In this document: piece after piece, positions 27,202 to 37,126 of the stretch
Layout of the letters: every line of letters starts with the position of its first letter
How positions within the stretch are numbered: position 1 is the stretch's first letter
From: Alteromonas_F sp964429915
GTDB lineage: Bacteria > Pseudomonadota > Gammaproteobacteria > Enterobacterales > Alteromonadaceae
Assembly: GCA_964429915.1 (NCBI GenBank)
Contig: CAYSDZ010000011.1
Span: 32,170 to 96,169 of the forward strand
Direction: 5' to 3'
DNA: 64,000 bases
Notes under the pieces: model-generated
Database searches by the model: none
Seen by the model: only the letters and a program-made list of their open reading frames with translations
What the model was told of the DNA's origin: nothing
Program-made: the position numbers and the translations under genes

Positions 27202-27383
27202 TCTTATTGCTCCGCATTCAAAAATCCACCCTTTAAGACCGAAGCTTTAAGGGTTAAGTTTCATTTTCAGCCTTAACTGATTTCTGTTGTTATGATCGCA
27301 TAAAAACAAGCCTGCTATCAAAACCTTTGTCGCACTGTGGTGCGAACTTATCTTATTTATGACCGTTATAAAGTTAGCACTAT

Positions 27384-28199
27384 TTATAATGACGACTTTA
27401 TCGTTTCGTAAGCAGCCTGAATAGCCTGAGTTTTCTGTTTGGCAATATCCATCGCCTCCATAGGGAGTCCTTTTGCTGCCAGTTTGTCAGGATGGTGCTC
27501 TGCCATTTGTTTTTTATAGGCGCGTTTTATGGTTTTTTCGTCCGCATCTTTAGCGACCCCTAAAATCTTATAGGCATCGTCTAGTTTAGCTTGACGTGTT
27601 TGCTGAGTGTCTGCACCTGCGGAACCATCGCGAAAACGCTGATGAGCTTGGTGAGCAGACAGCAAAAATTCAAGCTCTCGCGCTGAAAATCCAATACTTT
27701 TAGCCGCCTGCTGAAGAATGTGATGCTCATTCGACGACAATTCCCCATCGGCTAATGCGGCCTGAATCAAAATTTCCAAAAAAATTTGCAGCAAGTCTTT
27801 TCGACCGTGGCACGATGAAACCAAGTCTTTTAATACATCGTTTAATGGAAAGTCAGTCGCTTTCCCGTTACGGAACGCCTGTTGGGCTTCTTCACGAGCA
27901 TCTGCCGCTAAGCCCAATTGTTCCATTAATGCAGTAGCAATGGCGATTTCATTTTTTGTTACTGCACCGTCTGCTTTCGCTATATGACCTAAAACAGAAA
28001 ATAAAGAATGGAAAAAAACGGCATTTTTTTGAAAACTCTCTGGGCTAGAAAAAAAACGGGCAAAACCACCAACGTTCGAAAAGTCTTGGCTGTAGCCTTT
28101 ATCGAAAAAATGACCCACAATAAACCCAAGGATAGCTCCGGGAATTTTGGCAAACATAAACCCAAATAATGTACCTAACAATTTCCCCATAAATGGCAT
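27384..28199 (-). CDS. djlA: Membrane-anchored DnaJ-like co-chaperone DjlA
   Basis: A 271-residue protein: one N-terminal glycine-rich membrane segment (LLGTLFGFMFAKIPGAILGFIVG), a TerB-like domain (about residues 55-185) and a C-terminal J domain with the HPD motif (EHHPDKLA). It stimulates DnaK ATPase at the inner membrane. GAGAG lies 9 bases before the chosen ATG. It is divergent from lptD, as in E. coli. Confidence 0.95.
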   Translation of the reverse strand: MPFMGKLLGTLFGFMFAKIPGAILGFIVGHFFDKGYSQDFSNVGGFARFFSSPESFQKNAVFFHSLFSVLGHIAKADGAVTKNEIAIATALMEQLGLAADAREEAQQAFRNGKATDFPLNDVLKDLVSSCHGRKDLLQIFLEILIQAALADGELSSNEHHILQQAAKSIGFSARELEFLLSAHQAHQRFRDGSAGADTQQTRQAKLDDAYKILGVAKDADEKTIKRAYKKQMAEHHPDKLAAKGLPMEAMDIAKQKTQAIQAAYETIKSSL

Positions 28200-28386
28200 G
28201 TGTATTTTCTCTCAAGCGATGTTGAACGTTAGTATACTCAAAACAATACGCCAAAACGATGTTCGCGTACCTGTCATTGCTCAGTGGTTGCAGAGATGGC
28301 CGTAATTATCAGTTGGTTATTCGTGCTTAAACAGCTAAACTATAAATCTCTCCAAACAAATTTTCTTTTTATCACGCTTTAATTAC

Positions 28387-30618
28387 ATGGGTCAGTTTGT
28401 AATATCATTTTTAATGTCTGTGGTCGCTTTAGGCCTGCTTTTGTTGCCGCGTTCCCACGCTAATGAAGCACCGAAAATATGTCGAGCGCCGTTGGTTACA
28501 TTCAAATCTGATCAATTGACAGATGAGGGACAAATTCGCGTATCGTCTGAACGCGCTGAACTTATTTCTGATCAACGCGCATCATTCACGGGCAAGGTAA
28601 AAGTGCTATCTGATTCCTCAATCATCACTGCTAATTCAGCAACGGTATTAAACAGCGGTGAAACCTTAATTGCTGAAGGGCAAGTAAGCTATCAAGATGC
28701 ATTTTTGAGTGTTGCAAGCGAGAACCTCAATGTAAATTCAAGCAATCGTTCACTCGATATGAATGATACGCAATACGAGCTAACGACATTTGGCGGTCGC
28801 GGCGAAGCAGAATCAATTAATATCAAATCGCGAGAGGGTGTTCGCTTACAAGAGGTGTCTTTTACAACCTGCCCGCTGAACAACCCTGACTGGCAACTCA
28901 AAGCATCAGACATCAGTTTTAAACGAGGCGCGACCGTTGGAGAAGCGAGGCATACGCGTTTTTACATAAAAGACGTACCCATTTTTTATCTTCCATATTT
29001 CGCTTTTCCCGTTGGTACTCAGCGACAAAGCGGTTTATTGTTTCCAAATATTACTAGCTCTAGTCAAGCAGGAATTGACATACAACAGCCTGTCTATTGG
29101 AACATTGCGCCGAACTACGATCTTACAGTAACGCCCAGACTTATGTCGTTACGGGGTTTACAGTTAAAAACTGAATTTCGCTATCTCACACAACAAAGCG
29201 CAGGCACCATCAACATTGATTACTTGCCCGAAGACAATGACCTAGAAAGCAGAGATAGCCGATATTTCTATCGCTTTTACCACCAGCAAAAATTATCAGA
29301 GAAATGGTTTTTAAATGCCGACATCAACGGTTTAAGCGACAGCAACTATATTATCGATTTAGGCTCTGATTTTTATAATCGCGCCGACACCCATGTTAAT
29401 AGGACCTTTGGTTTTGATTATTTAGGGAATTACCTCAATGCCAGTTTTTATCTGCGTGACTTTGACATAATCGGCGAAAACATTTCCAGTTATCGCACGC
29501 TACCAGAGATAACATTAGATGCGATTATCCCTGTAGTCCAACACTTAGAAGTTGAGTTAAATTCTGAGTTTGCCTATTTCGATAATGCTGACGACACCGC
29601 ACCGAAAGCATTGCGACTGCATGTTGCACCCACAGTTAGGCTCCCCGTTATTCGTCACTGGGGTGAAGTGAGTGCCGAAGCGACTGTATTCAATACGCTT
29701 TATCACCAGACTAATTTGGCAACGTCGCCAGAATTAGAAGAAGACGTTAATAGAACAATAGGTCAAGGTAGATTGTACGGAACGATCTATTTTGAGCGTG
29801 AAGGCAGCTGGTTAGGCGAAAACAGTTCGATGACCTTTGAGCCAAAATTCCAGTATTTATATACGTCTTTTTCAGACCAAAGCAATATCGCCCTTTACGA
29901 TTCTACCTTGTTATTTACCGACGTTAACGGCTTGTTTCGCGGGCGTGAATTTACTGGCTTAGACAGAATTAGTGACAACAATCAAATTACTTTAGGCGCA
30001 ACGACACGCGTCATAGATTCGGCGAACCGAGAGCAATTTGTGTTTAGTTTGGGGCAAATTTTCTATTTTGAGCGCAGCCGAGTAGCAGACTTCAGAGGTG
30101 AAGATAATCGTTCAGCGTTAGCGGCTGAAATTGACTGGAAACTGAATCGTCGCTGGTTGCTGCACGGCGATACTTTGGTATCATCAAACTCTCAGAAAGT
30201 TGACCGCAGCAGTGTAACCTTGGGTTATTACCTCAACACCAACAAGCTTATTCAACTTACCCATCGCTATGTTCGTAACCTTTCGAATGAAACTATCGAC
30301 CAACTTGGATTGTCTATTAGTTGGCCTATCGCAAAGAACTGGCAATGGGTAGGACGTGTTTATCGCGACATAGAGAGAAACCGCAGCGTAGAAACGTATT
30401 CAGGTTTAGAATATGAATCATGTTGTTGGGCGATTCGAGTGATTGCCCAACGTTCTCTGACAAACCGCTTTGATAATAGTGGCGCTCAGTCACTTGACGA
30501 GTACGACTCGGGCATTTCCATGCAATTTTCGTTTAAAGGCATTGGCACGGGTAGCTCGCGCAGGCAATTGCTAGAAGACGGAATATTTGGATATCGTCAG
30601 CCTTATAATTTAAATTAA
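28387..30618 (+). CDS. lptD: LPS-assembly outer-membrane protein LptD
   Basis: A 743-residue LptD. After the signal peptide comes the periplasmic OstA-like beta-jellyroll (about residues 40-190), then a C-terminal 26-strand barrel. All four cysteines of the E. coli disulfide scheme have counterparts: Cys32, Cys162 and the adjacent pair Cys679-Cys680. With LptE it inserts LPS into the outer leaflet. There is no clear ribosome-binding site at the ATG, so the start could be slightly downstream. It opens the lptD-surA-pdxA-rsmA-apaG-apaH cluster. Confidence 0.95.
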   Translation: MGQFVISFLMSVVALGLLLLPRSHANEAPKICRAPLVTFKSDQLTDEGQIRVSSERAELISDQRASFTGKVKVLSDSSIITANSATVLNSGETLIAEGQVSYQDAFLSVASENLNVNSSNRSLDMNDTQYELTTFGGRGEAESINIKSREGVRLQEVSFTTCPLNNPDWQLKASDISFKRGATVGEARHTRFYIKDVPIFYLPYFAFPVGTQRQSGLLFPNITSSSQAGIDIQQPVYWNIAPNYDLTVTPRLMSLRGLQLKTEFRYLTQQSAGTINIDYLPEDNDLESRDSRYFYRFYHQQKLSEKWFLNADINGLSDSNYIIDLGSDFYNRADTHVNRTFGFDYLGNYLNASFYLRDFDIIGENISSYRTLPEITLDAIIPVVQHLEVELNSEFAYFDNADDTAPKALRLHVAPTVRLPVIRHWGEVSAEATVFNTLYHQTNLATSPELEEDVNRTIGQGRLYGTIYFEREGSWLGENSSMTFEPKFQYLYTSFSDQSNIALYDSTLLFTDVNGLFRGREFTGLDRISDNNQITLGATTRVIDSANREQFVFSLGQIFYFERSRVADFRGEDNRSALAAEIDWKLNRRWLLHGDTLVSSNSQKVDRSSVTLGYYLNTNKLIQLTHRYVRNLSNETIDQLGLSISWPIAKNWQWVGRVYRDIERNRSVETYSGLEYESCCWAIRVIAQRSLTNRFDNSGAQSLDEYDSGISMQFSFKGIGTGSSRRQLLEDGIFGYRQPYNLN

Positions 30619-30658
30619 ATCCTGTGAATGGAAAGAACGGCAAAGTAAAAGAGTATTT

Positions 30659-31966
30659 ATGAAATTTCCACATCGTTTTATGGCAGTGTTGACTGCATCT
30701 ATGATTTTATTGATTTCAACGCCTATTTCAGCGAAGGAAGTAGCACTTGATAGTGTCGCGGTTATCGTGAATCAAGGTGTCATTTTAGAATCAGAAATAC
30801 AGGCCTTAGTTACTGAGGTAAAACGCAATGCACAACAAAACAGCCAAGCACTCCCGTCTGAACGAGCCTTGCGAACGCAAGCCATTGAACGCCTCATTTT
30901 GAACAATCTTCAACGCCAAATTGCAGATAGAATGGGGATACAGGTAAGTGATCCCCAACTCGACCAAACCATTCAAAATATCGCAAGTCAGCAAAATGTA
31001 TCGGTGGAAGATGTTCGTGCCCAACTGGTGAGAGATGGCATCACGTTTGATAGCTATCGTGAAACAGTTCGCGAAGAACTTATTTTGGGTGAAGTCCGAA
31101 GGGCAAATGTGCGTCGCCGTGTTTATATCACCCCTCAAGAAGTACAAACTTTGGTCCAACTAATGGATGAACAGGGTGCAGACCAAGCCGAATATAGACT
31201 AGGGCATATTCTTATTGGTTTCCCTCCCTCTCCCACTGACGATGACGTGGCAAGTGCAAAAGAGACCGCCGACAAAGTGTTAGATTTACTTAATACGGGT
31301 TCTGATTTTGCTAAAATCGCTATCGCTTCTTCTTCTGGTTCAGAGGCACTAGAAGGTGGCGATATGGGTTGGAAAAACATCAACTCAATGCCCACTCTAT
31401 TTGCCGAAGCCGTCAAGGATAACGATGAAGATTCCATTATCGGCCCTATTCGCAGTGGAGCCGGTTTCCATATACTAAAAATAATGGAAACACGGGGAAT
31501 CGAAAAAGTAGAAGTAGAAGAAGTCAATGCTCGACACATACTTATTCAACCTTCTATCATTTTAAGCGACAACCGAGCACAAAGCATGCTGTCTGAATTT
31601 AAACAGCAAGTTATTGATGGTGAGCTAGAGTTTGCTGAGTTAGCGAAGAAGCATTCTGACGACCCTGGCTCAGCCTTGAGAGGGGGAGAGTTAGGGTGGA
31701 CTGACCCGTCGGTCTACGTGCCTGCCTTTAAGGATGCTTTAGCTTTACTACAGCCAGGCGAATTCAGTGACCCAGTTCGCTCTGTTCACGGTTGGCATCT
31801 GATTCAGTTAATTGACCGTCGTATTGATGACGCCACTGAAAAACGTAAAGAAGAAAGAGCCAGTCAGCTTATTTTTAATAGAAAATTCGGTGAAGAAACC
31901 GAAAACTGGTTAAGAGAAATGCGTGATTCCGCCTATATCGAAATTATTGAAACAGCTGGGCAATAA
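30659..31966 (+). CDS. surA: Periplasmic chaperone/peptidyl-prolyl isomerase SurA
   Basis: A 435-residue SurA: signal peptide (cleavage near ISAKE), an N-terminal helical chaperone domain (DSVAVIVNQGVILESEI), two parvulin domains (about residues 172-275 and 286-385, each with a GGDMGW or GGELGW motif) and a C-terminal helix. It escorts outer-membrane proteins, including LptD encoded just upstream. AAGAG lies 5 bases before the ATG. Confidence 0.96.
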   Translation: MKFPHRFMAVLTASMILLISTPISAKEVALDSVAVIVNQGVILESEIQALVTEVKRNAQQNSQALPSERALRTQAIERLILNNLQRQIADRMGIQVSDPQLDQTIQNIASQQNVSVEDVRAQLVRDGITFDSYRETVREELILGEVRRANVRRRVYITPQEVQTLVQLMDEQGADQAEYRLGHILIGFPPSPTDDDVASAKETADKVLDLLNTGSDFAKIAIASSSGSEALEGGDMGWKNINSMPTLFAEAVKDNDEDSIIGPIRSGAGFHILKIMETRGIEKVEVEEVNARHILIQPSIILSDNRAQSMLSEFKQQVIDGELEFAELAKKHSDDPGSALRGGELGWTDPSVYVPAFKDALALLQPGEFSDPVRSVHGWHLIQLIDRRIDDATEKRKEERASQLIFNRKFGEETENWLREMRDSAYIEIIETAGQ

Positions 31967-31977
31967 ATAAGGGCTAC

Positions 31978-32964
31978 ATGATGTTAAAACTTGCCATCAC
32001 GCCCGGTGAACCTGCGGGTATTGGTCCAGATCTGGTTATTAAGCTCGCGCAAGAAAAATGGCATGCGATACTGGTAGTGTTTGCTGACAAAAACATGTTG
32101 GAAGACAGAGCCTCTTTACTGGGTATTGATATTACTCTTATTGGCTACCAAGAAGAGGTGGCCCTTCCTCTGCCGGCAGGCAGTTTATATATTCAACATA
32201 TTCCAGTGAACGGCGAAGTGATAGCAGGAGAGCTGAATACCGAAAATGGGCATTATGTCGTAGAAACACTACGACAGGCATGCGACGGAAATATGCAAGG
32301 GATGTATGATGCGGTGGTAACGGGCCCAGTACACAAAGGCATTATTAACAAGGCAGGTATTCCTTTTTCTGGTCATACCGAATTTTTTGCCCATCAAAGT
32401 AATACAATGGATGTGGTTATGTTACTGTCAACAAGCGGCTTAAATGTCGCATTGGCTACCACCCATATTCCACTAGAATTTGTTTCCAGAGCCATTACTC
32501 GAGATAGATTACACAAAGTCATCCATATTATTCATACTGACTTTAAGCTTAAATTCGGCTTACAAAAGCCACGCATTTTTGTATGTGGTTTGAACCCCCA
32601 CGCTGGTGAAGACGGACATATTGGAAAAGAAGAAATTATCACCATTGTTCCGGCTTTAAATGAGCTAAGAGAGCAAGGTATTGACATTACAGGCCCATTG
32701 CCTGCAGACACCATTTTTCAGCCAAAATACCTTGAGCAGGCAGATGTGGTGTTGGCGATGTATCATGATCAAGGCCTTCCAGTGTTAAAATACAAAGGTT
32801 TCGGTGCGTCTGTAAACATAACTCTCGGACTCCCCTTTATACGTACTTCAGTCGACCACGGAACCGCATTAGACCTCGCAGGAACAGATAATATTGATGC
32901 AGGTAGTTTTCGTGTCGCCATTGAAAAAGCCATTGAACTGGCTGGAAACACAAGTCATGAATAA
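31978..32964 (+). CDS. pdxA: 4-hydroxythreonine-4-phosphate dehydrogenase PdxA
   Basis: A 328-residue PdxA. It begins LKLAITPGEPAGIGPDL; metal-binding histidines are seen in SGHTEFFAH, LNPHAGEDG and MYHDQGLP. It oxidises 4-phosphohydroxy-L-threonine in vitamin B6 synthesis, upstream of PdxJ. Two adjacent ATGs exist; AAGGG is 4 and 7 bases away, so either may be used. Its end overlaps rsmA by 8 bases. Confidence 0.95.
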   Translation: MMLKLAITPGEPAGIGPDLVIKLAQEKWHAILVVFADKNMLEDRASLLGIDITLIGYQEEVALPLPAGSLYIQHIPVNGEVIAGELNTENGHYVVETLRQACDGNMQGMYDAVVTGPVHKGIINKAGIPFSGHTEFFAHQSNTMDVVMLLSTSGLNVALATTHIPLEFVSRAITRDRLHKVIHIIHTDFKLKFGLQKPRIFVCGLNPHAGEDGHIGKEEIITIVPALNELREQGIDITGPLPADTIFQPKYLEQADVVLAMYHDQGLPVLKYKGFGASVNITLGLPFIRTSVDHGTALDLAGTDNIDAGSFRVAIEKAIELAGNTSHE

Positions 32965-33748
32965 AACGCATCTAGGGCACACCGCGCGGAAACGGTTCGG
33001 TCAAAATTTCTTAAATGACCCCTTTGTAATCGACAAAATAATTAGCGCTATTGCACCGCAACAAGGGCAGCCTTTAGTTGAAATTGGTCCGGGTTTGGGC
33101 GCATTAACAGAACCTATGTGTGAGCAAGTTGAACATCTTAACGTCATAGAGTTGGATCGCGACCTTGCGAAACGCTTGCGTCATCATCCGTTTCACAGTG
33201 CCAAACTGAATGTGATTGAAGCTGATGCCTTATCATTCGATTTTTCACAATTTGCTAGTACCTATGGACAATCGCTACGGGTATTCGGAAATTTGCCCTA
33301 CAACATCTCTACCCCTCTTATGTTTCACCTGTTCAAACATAAAAATGTCATAAAAGACATGCATTTTATGTTACAAAAAGAGGTTGTCGAACGATTGGCC
33401 GCCACGTCTGGCAGCAAACATTACGGCAGACTATCAGTGATGGCTCAATATTTTTGCAAAGTTATCCCTGTATTGGTGGTTCCGCCCGGAGCGTTTGTTC
33501 CGCCTCCGAAGGTAGAATCGGCGGTGGTTAGATTGGTGCCTCACCAAACTCCAATCGTCGAAGTAAATGACCTTGCATCACTGGAAACCGTCACTGCCCA
33601 CGCGTTCAACCAGCGAAGGAAAACCATTAGAAATAGCTTGAGTAAGTTAATTTCTGAAAGCGAACTGAACGCGCTGAGTATCGACCCAAATCTGCGCGCA
33701 GAAAAGCTCACATTAACCGACTTTGCACACATCGCTAACGCAATTTAA
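32957..33748 (+). CDS. rsmA: 16S rRNA dimethyladenosine transferase RsmA (KsgA)
   Basis: A 263-residue SAM-dependent methyltransferase (RKRFGQNFL; EIGPGLGALT as SAM motif I; NLPYNISTPL as motif IV). It dimethylates A1518 and A1519 of 16S rRNA as a late check of 30S assembly. The ATG at 32957 is chosen: homologues begin just before HTARKRFGQNFL, and longer in-frame starts lie deep inside pdxA. Confidence 0.96.
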   Translation: MNKTHLGHTARKRFGQNFLNDPFVIDKIISAIAPQQGQPLVEIGPGLGALTEPMCEQVEHLNVIELDRDLAKRLRHHPFHSAKLNVIEADALSFDFSQFASTYGQSLRVFGNLPYNISTPLMFHLFKHKNVIKDMHFMLQKEVVERLAATSGSKHYGRLSVMAQYFCKVIPVLVVPPGAFVPPPKVESAVVRLVPHQTPIVEVNDLASLETVTAHAFNQRRKTIRNSLSKLISESELNALSIDPNLRAEKLTLTDFAHIANAI

Positions 33749-33766
33749 AACCAGTAACTGAGACCT

Positions 33767-34138
33767 ATGGAACACGCCATTATCATCGACGTTAAGACCC
33801 AGTATCTTCCCGAACACGAAGCAGCGAAAGACGGAAAATTTGTCTTTGCCTATCACGTTACGATTCGAAATCTTGGCGACAAAACTTGTCAATTATTAGA
33901 GCGATACTGGTTAGTGACCGATGGTAATGGCAAGCAAAGTGAAGTAAGCGGTCCCGGCGTTATTGGCCAGCAACCCAACATTGCACCAGGTGACGAATTT
34001 CAATATACCAGTGGAGTGGTTATCGACACGCCCGTTGGTAGCATGCAAGGCTACTATAAAATGCAAACCAATGATAAAGAAATATTCGACGCAGCTATCG
34101 ACGTGTTCAGTTTAGCAATACCGCAGTCAATTCATTAA
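33767..34138 (+). CDS. apaG: ApaG/CorD family protein
   Basis: A 123-residue ApaG with the fibronectin-III-like fold (KFVFAYHVTIRNLGDKTCQLLERYWLVTD; VVIDTPVGSMQGYY). In E. coli loss of ApaG affects Co2+ resistance and Mg2+ efflux; the biochemical role is unresolved. It lies 18 bases after rsmA and 24 before apaH, the conserved order. Confidence 0.94.
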   Translation: MEHAIIIDVKTQYLPEHEAAKDGKFVFAYHVTIRNLGDKTCQLLERYWLVTDGNGKQSEVSGPGVIGQQPNIAPGDEFQYTSGVVIDTPVGSMQGYYKMQTNDKEIFDAAIDVFSLAIPQSIH

Positions 34139-34162
34139 TTAGCGTGTTCTGGGAGCGCAGGA

Positions 34163-34966
34163 ATGAATTATGTCGTTGGTGATATTCAGGGTTGCTTTCG
34201 TGCTTTGCAAGCGTTACTTCGCCAAATTAACTTTGATCCGGCTAAGGATACGCTTTGGTCAGTGGGAGATTTAGTCGCCAGAGGTGAAGATTCACTTTCA
34301 ACCTTGGCGTTACTTTACGATTTAGGTCCAAATTTTAAAACCGTGTTAGGCAACCATGATCTTCACTTGCTATCTGTCGCCAACGGAGTGAAAAAAGCCA
34401 ATCCTAAAGATAACTTATCGTCCCTGCTAGCATCGCCAAAATTGTCTATATTCGTTGATTGGCTAAGGCAATTCCCACTGGCTCAACAGCTAGACAAACA
34501 GACCTTGATCTGCCATGCAGGTTTATATCCATTTTGGTCTTTTAGCAAAGCCATTTGTTTATCTAAAGAAGTCGAAAATGTATTACGCAGCGATAATTAT
34601 GTGGATTTTTTATCACACATGTATGCCAAGCAGACAAGCAATTGGGAAAAAGCCAAACATTCACCCTATCGCCTAAAATTCATCGTCGACGCCTTCACAC
34701 GTATGCGATACGTCGATAAAAATGGACACCTTGATTTTTCCTGTAAACGCGCCCCTTCCGACGCCCCTAAGCATCTAATACCTTGGTATGAAATGAACAA
34801 CTGCAAACGCTTGTCTAATCAACGTATTCTTTTTGGGCATTGGGCCAGTTTAGTAGGAAACACTGGTATCAATAATATTGTAGGTTTAGATACGGGCTTT
34901 GTATGGGGAGGCAAATTAACCTGCCTCTGTTTAGAAACTAATCAGATATCTTTTGTGTCGGCGTAG
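34163..34966 (+). CDS. apaH: Symmetrical diadenosine tetraphosphatase ApaH
   Basis: A 267-residue calcineurin-like phosphoesterase. Metal-binding motifs are GDIQG, GDLVARGEDS and GNHDLHLL, with further histidines at ICHAG and FGHWA. It splits Ap4A into two ADP and removes Np4N caps from RNA. GGAG lies 7 bases before the ATG. It ends the lptD cluster; a weak GAGACG/CGTCTC inverted repeat with a long loop follows the stop. Confidence 0.95.
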   Translation: MNYVVGDIQGCFRALQALLRQINFDPAKDTLWSVGDLVARGEDSLSTLALLYDLGPNFKTVLGNHDLHLLSVANGVKKANPKDNLSSLLASPKLSIFVDWLRQFPLAQQLDKQTLICHAGLYPFWSFSKAICLSKEVENVLRSDNYVDFLSHMYAKQTSNWEKAKHSPYRLKFIVDAFTRMRYVDKNGHLDFSCKRAPSDAPKHLIPWYEMNNCKRLSNQRILFGHWASLVGNTGINNIVGLDTGFVWGGKLTCLCLETNQISFVSA

Positions 34967-35076
34967 ACACTGAGACGATTAGCTTCAATTAAGTTGTTAA
35001 ACTCCGTCTCTTTAAACTACAGTTATACAATAACGTTCTTACAATACATATTTAAACGACAGTCTATGGAGCTCCG

Positions 35077-37101
35077 ATGAAAGTTACGGTGTCTACGCGA
35101 ATAATTGGTGGATTTATTATTATGAGCGTTTTGCTAGTGCTAAATAGCGTATTTGCATTACGAAACCTCGGTGTTATCAGTGCCGCTACTAATGAAGTGA
35201 ATAAAATAACCGTCCCGGTATTAGCCACAAGCAATTCGCTTAAAGCAAGCTTTTTGAATATGGGTCGCATTACTTTTGAGGCGTATATCGAAGAAACAGA
35301 CCAAGGTCTTTCGGAAAAACAAAGCGCTTACAACCGTAGTAAAAATAATTTTAACGCCGAGCTCGCGAATTTAAAAACAGTTGCAGATGGCGACCCAGAC
35401 TTAGTTTCTAAAATCGTGGCAATTGATGATTCTTTTCAAGCCTATACCAACAACGTTGATCGCATGTTCAACAATAGAACTCGTTTTTTAACGCTTCGAA
35501 AAACCATTGCGAACTTGAAAGAAGAAGTTGAATACAACGCTGATGACGCGTCTACCTTATTACTCGATTTTTCAGAAATGGATGAGACCGCTGCTAGCCA
35601 AACCTTAAAGAAAGCCTTGGAAATGGGGCTTGACTTGGAAACCAAGCTACTTAACCTACTCAGTGTGGCGGGTGAATACGTGGGTACCAACACAGTGCTC
35701 AGGGCGCAAACCTTAGGGAATGAAGTCGACTTAGTCATAGAACAGGTACAGGCTTCGTTAAACGAAATGATGAGTATTGCGGGTGAAGAAGATTCAACCG
35801 GTACCTTAGAAGAAATTCAAGCACTCGCGCAAACTGCCATTGATGCCTTCTTGCCTCCACAGGGCTTAAAAGCACTGCATATCGAACGCTTGGAACAGCG
35901 CAACGAATCGAAAAGCGCATTGGAAGTGGCTGATAGCAAGAGTGAACAAGGCGTAATTCAGTTAGAAGCTTTGCTTAAACTAGCAGATGAGCGCGCTCAA
36001 GGTGTGAGTCAAAGCGTTAATAACAAAGTGTCGCGAAGTTTCACTCAATCGATTGTTGCAGTGCTTATTGCACTATTGCTAGCCTCGGGTATTGCCTATT
36101 TTACGGTAGTCGCCATTACTCGACCTTTGGGACACGTAAATGAACTGTTAAACATTGCATCTTCAGGCGATCTCACCAGACGTCTTGATGAAAGCTCTGC
36201 GGACGAATTTGGTTTGCTGGCGAAAAATTGCAACACCTTAATTGACAGCCTCAAAGGGCTTATTGCAGGAATCAACGAACGAGCCGAACAGCTCGCTGCT
36301 GCCTCAGAGCAAACGTCAGCCGTTACCGTACAAACTTCAGCGTCAATTCAAAATCAAAAAGTTCAAATTGCTCAAGTTGCTACTGCAACCACTGAAATGC
36401 ACTCGACATCTCAAATTGTGACACAGAACGCAGAATCCACCTTGGCAGAGATTAAGAATGCCGATAGTGAAGCCAAGAATGTAAGAAACATTTCAGTAGA
36501 AAACAAAAACACCATAGAAACATTGGCTAGAGATGTTGAAGAGGCCGCCAATGTAATTAATAAGCTGCACGAAGACAGTGCTAGTATCGGCAGTATTCTC
36601 GATGTAATTCGCGGTGTTGCGGACCAAACTAATTTGCTAGCCCTGAATGCCGCAATCGAAGCGGCACGAGCGGGTGAACAAGGTCGAGGCTTTGCAGTAG
36701 TGGCGGACGAAGTAAGAACTTTGGCGAGTCGCACGCAAGAATCGACACAAGAAATTAACGCAATGATAGAAGTGCTGCAAGCCGGCGCTGAAAAAGCGGT
36801 ATCTGTGATGAATCAAGGCAAAGCACAAACAGGCGCCTGTGTTAGCCAGTCAGAAAAAGCGACTCAAGCGATTGATAGCATTTCAAATGCCGTTCACAAA
36901 GCCTATGACGTAAGCTCGCAAATTGAACAGTCTGCTCGCGAACAGCACTTAGTTTCAGCTGAAATAAGTGAAACCTTAGAGAATATCGTGGGTATTGCAG
37001 AGGAAACCAGTATAGGTGCACAACAAACGTCTGATTCAAGTCACGAGGTTGCGCGTCTTGCTGAAGAATTACAACAATCTATTCGTAAGTTTAAAGTTTA
37101 G
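35077..37101 (+). CDS. Methyl-accepting chemotaxis protein
   Basis: A 674-residue chemoreceptor. Transmembrane helices lie at about residues 8-28 and 325-347, enclosing a roughly 295-residue, mostly helical periplasmic sensor with no recognised ligand motif. HAMP follows (about 348-400), then the signalling domain with the conserved hairpin tip (DQTNLLALNAAIEAARAGEQ). The C-terminus lacks a CheR-binding pentapeptide. GGAG is 5 bases before the ATG. It is alone between apaH and a convergent glycosyltransferase; the ligand cannot be predicted. Confidence 0.92.
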   Translation: MKVTVSTRIIGGFIIMSVLLVLNSVFALRNLGVISAATNEVNKITVPVLATSNSLKASFLNMGRITFEAYIEETDQGLSEKQSAYNRSKNNFNAELANLKTVADGDPDLVSKIVAIDDSFQAYTNNVDRMFNNRTRFLTLRKTIANLKEEVEYNADDASTLLLDFSEMDETAASQTLKKALEMGLDLETKLLNLLSVAGEYVGTNTVLRAQTLGNEVDLVIEQVQASLNEMMSIAGEEDSTGTLEEIQALAQTAIDAFLPPQGLKALHIERLEQRNESKSALEVADSKSEQGVIQLEALLKLADERAQGVSQSVNNKVSRSFTQSIVAVLIALLLASGIAYFTVVAITRPLGHVNELLNIASSGDLTRRLDESSADEFGLLAKNCNTLIDSLKGLIAGINERAEQLAAASEQTSAVTVQTSASIQNQKVQIAQVATATTEMHSTSQIVTQNAESTLAEIKNADSEAKNVRNISVENKNTIETLARDVEEAANVINKLHEDSASIGSILDVIRGVADQTNLLALNAAIEAARAGEQGRGFAVVADEVRTLASRTQESTQEINAMIEVLQAGAEKAVSVMNQGKAQTGACVSQSEKATQAIDSISNAVHKAYDVSSQIEQSAREQHLVSAEISETLENIVGIAEETSIGAQQTSDSSHEVARLAEELQQSIRKFKV

Positions 37102-37126
37102 ATATTTAACAACTTAGGTAAAGATT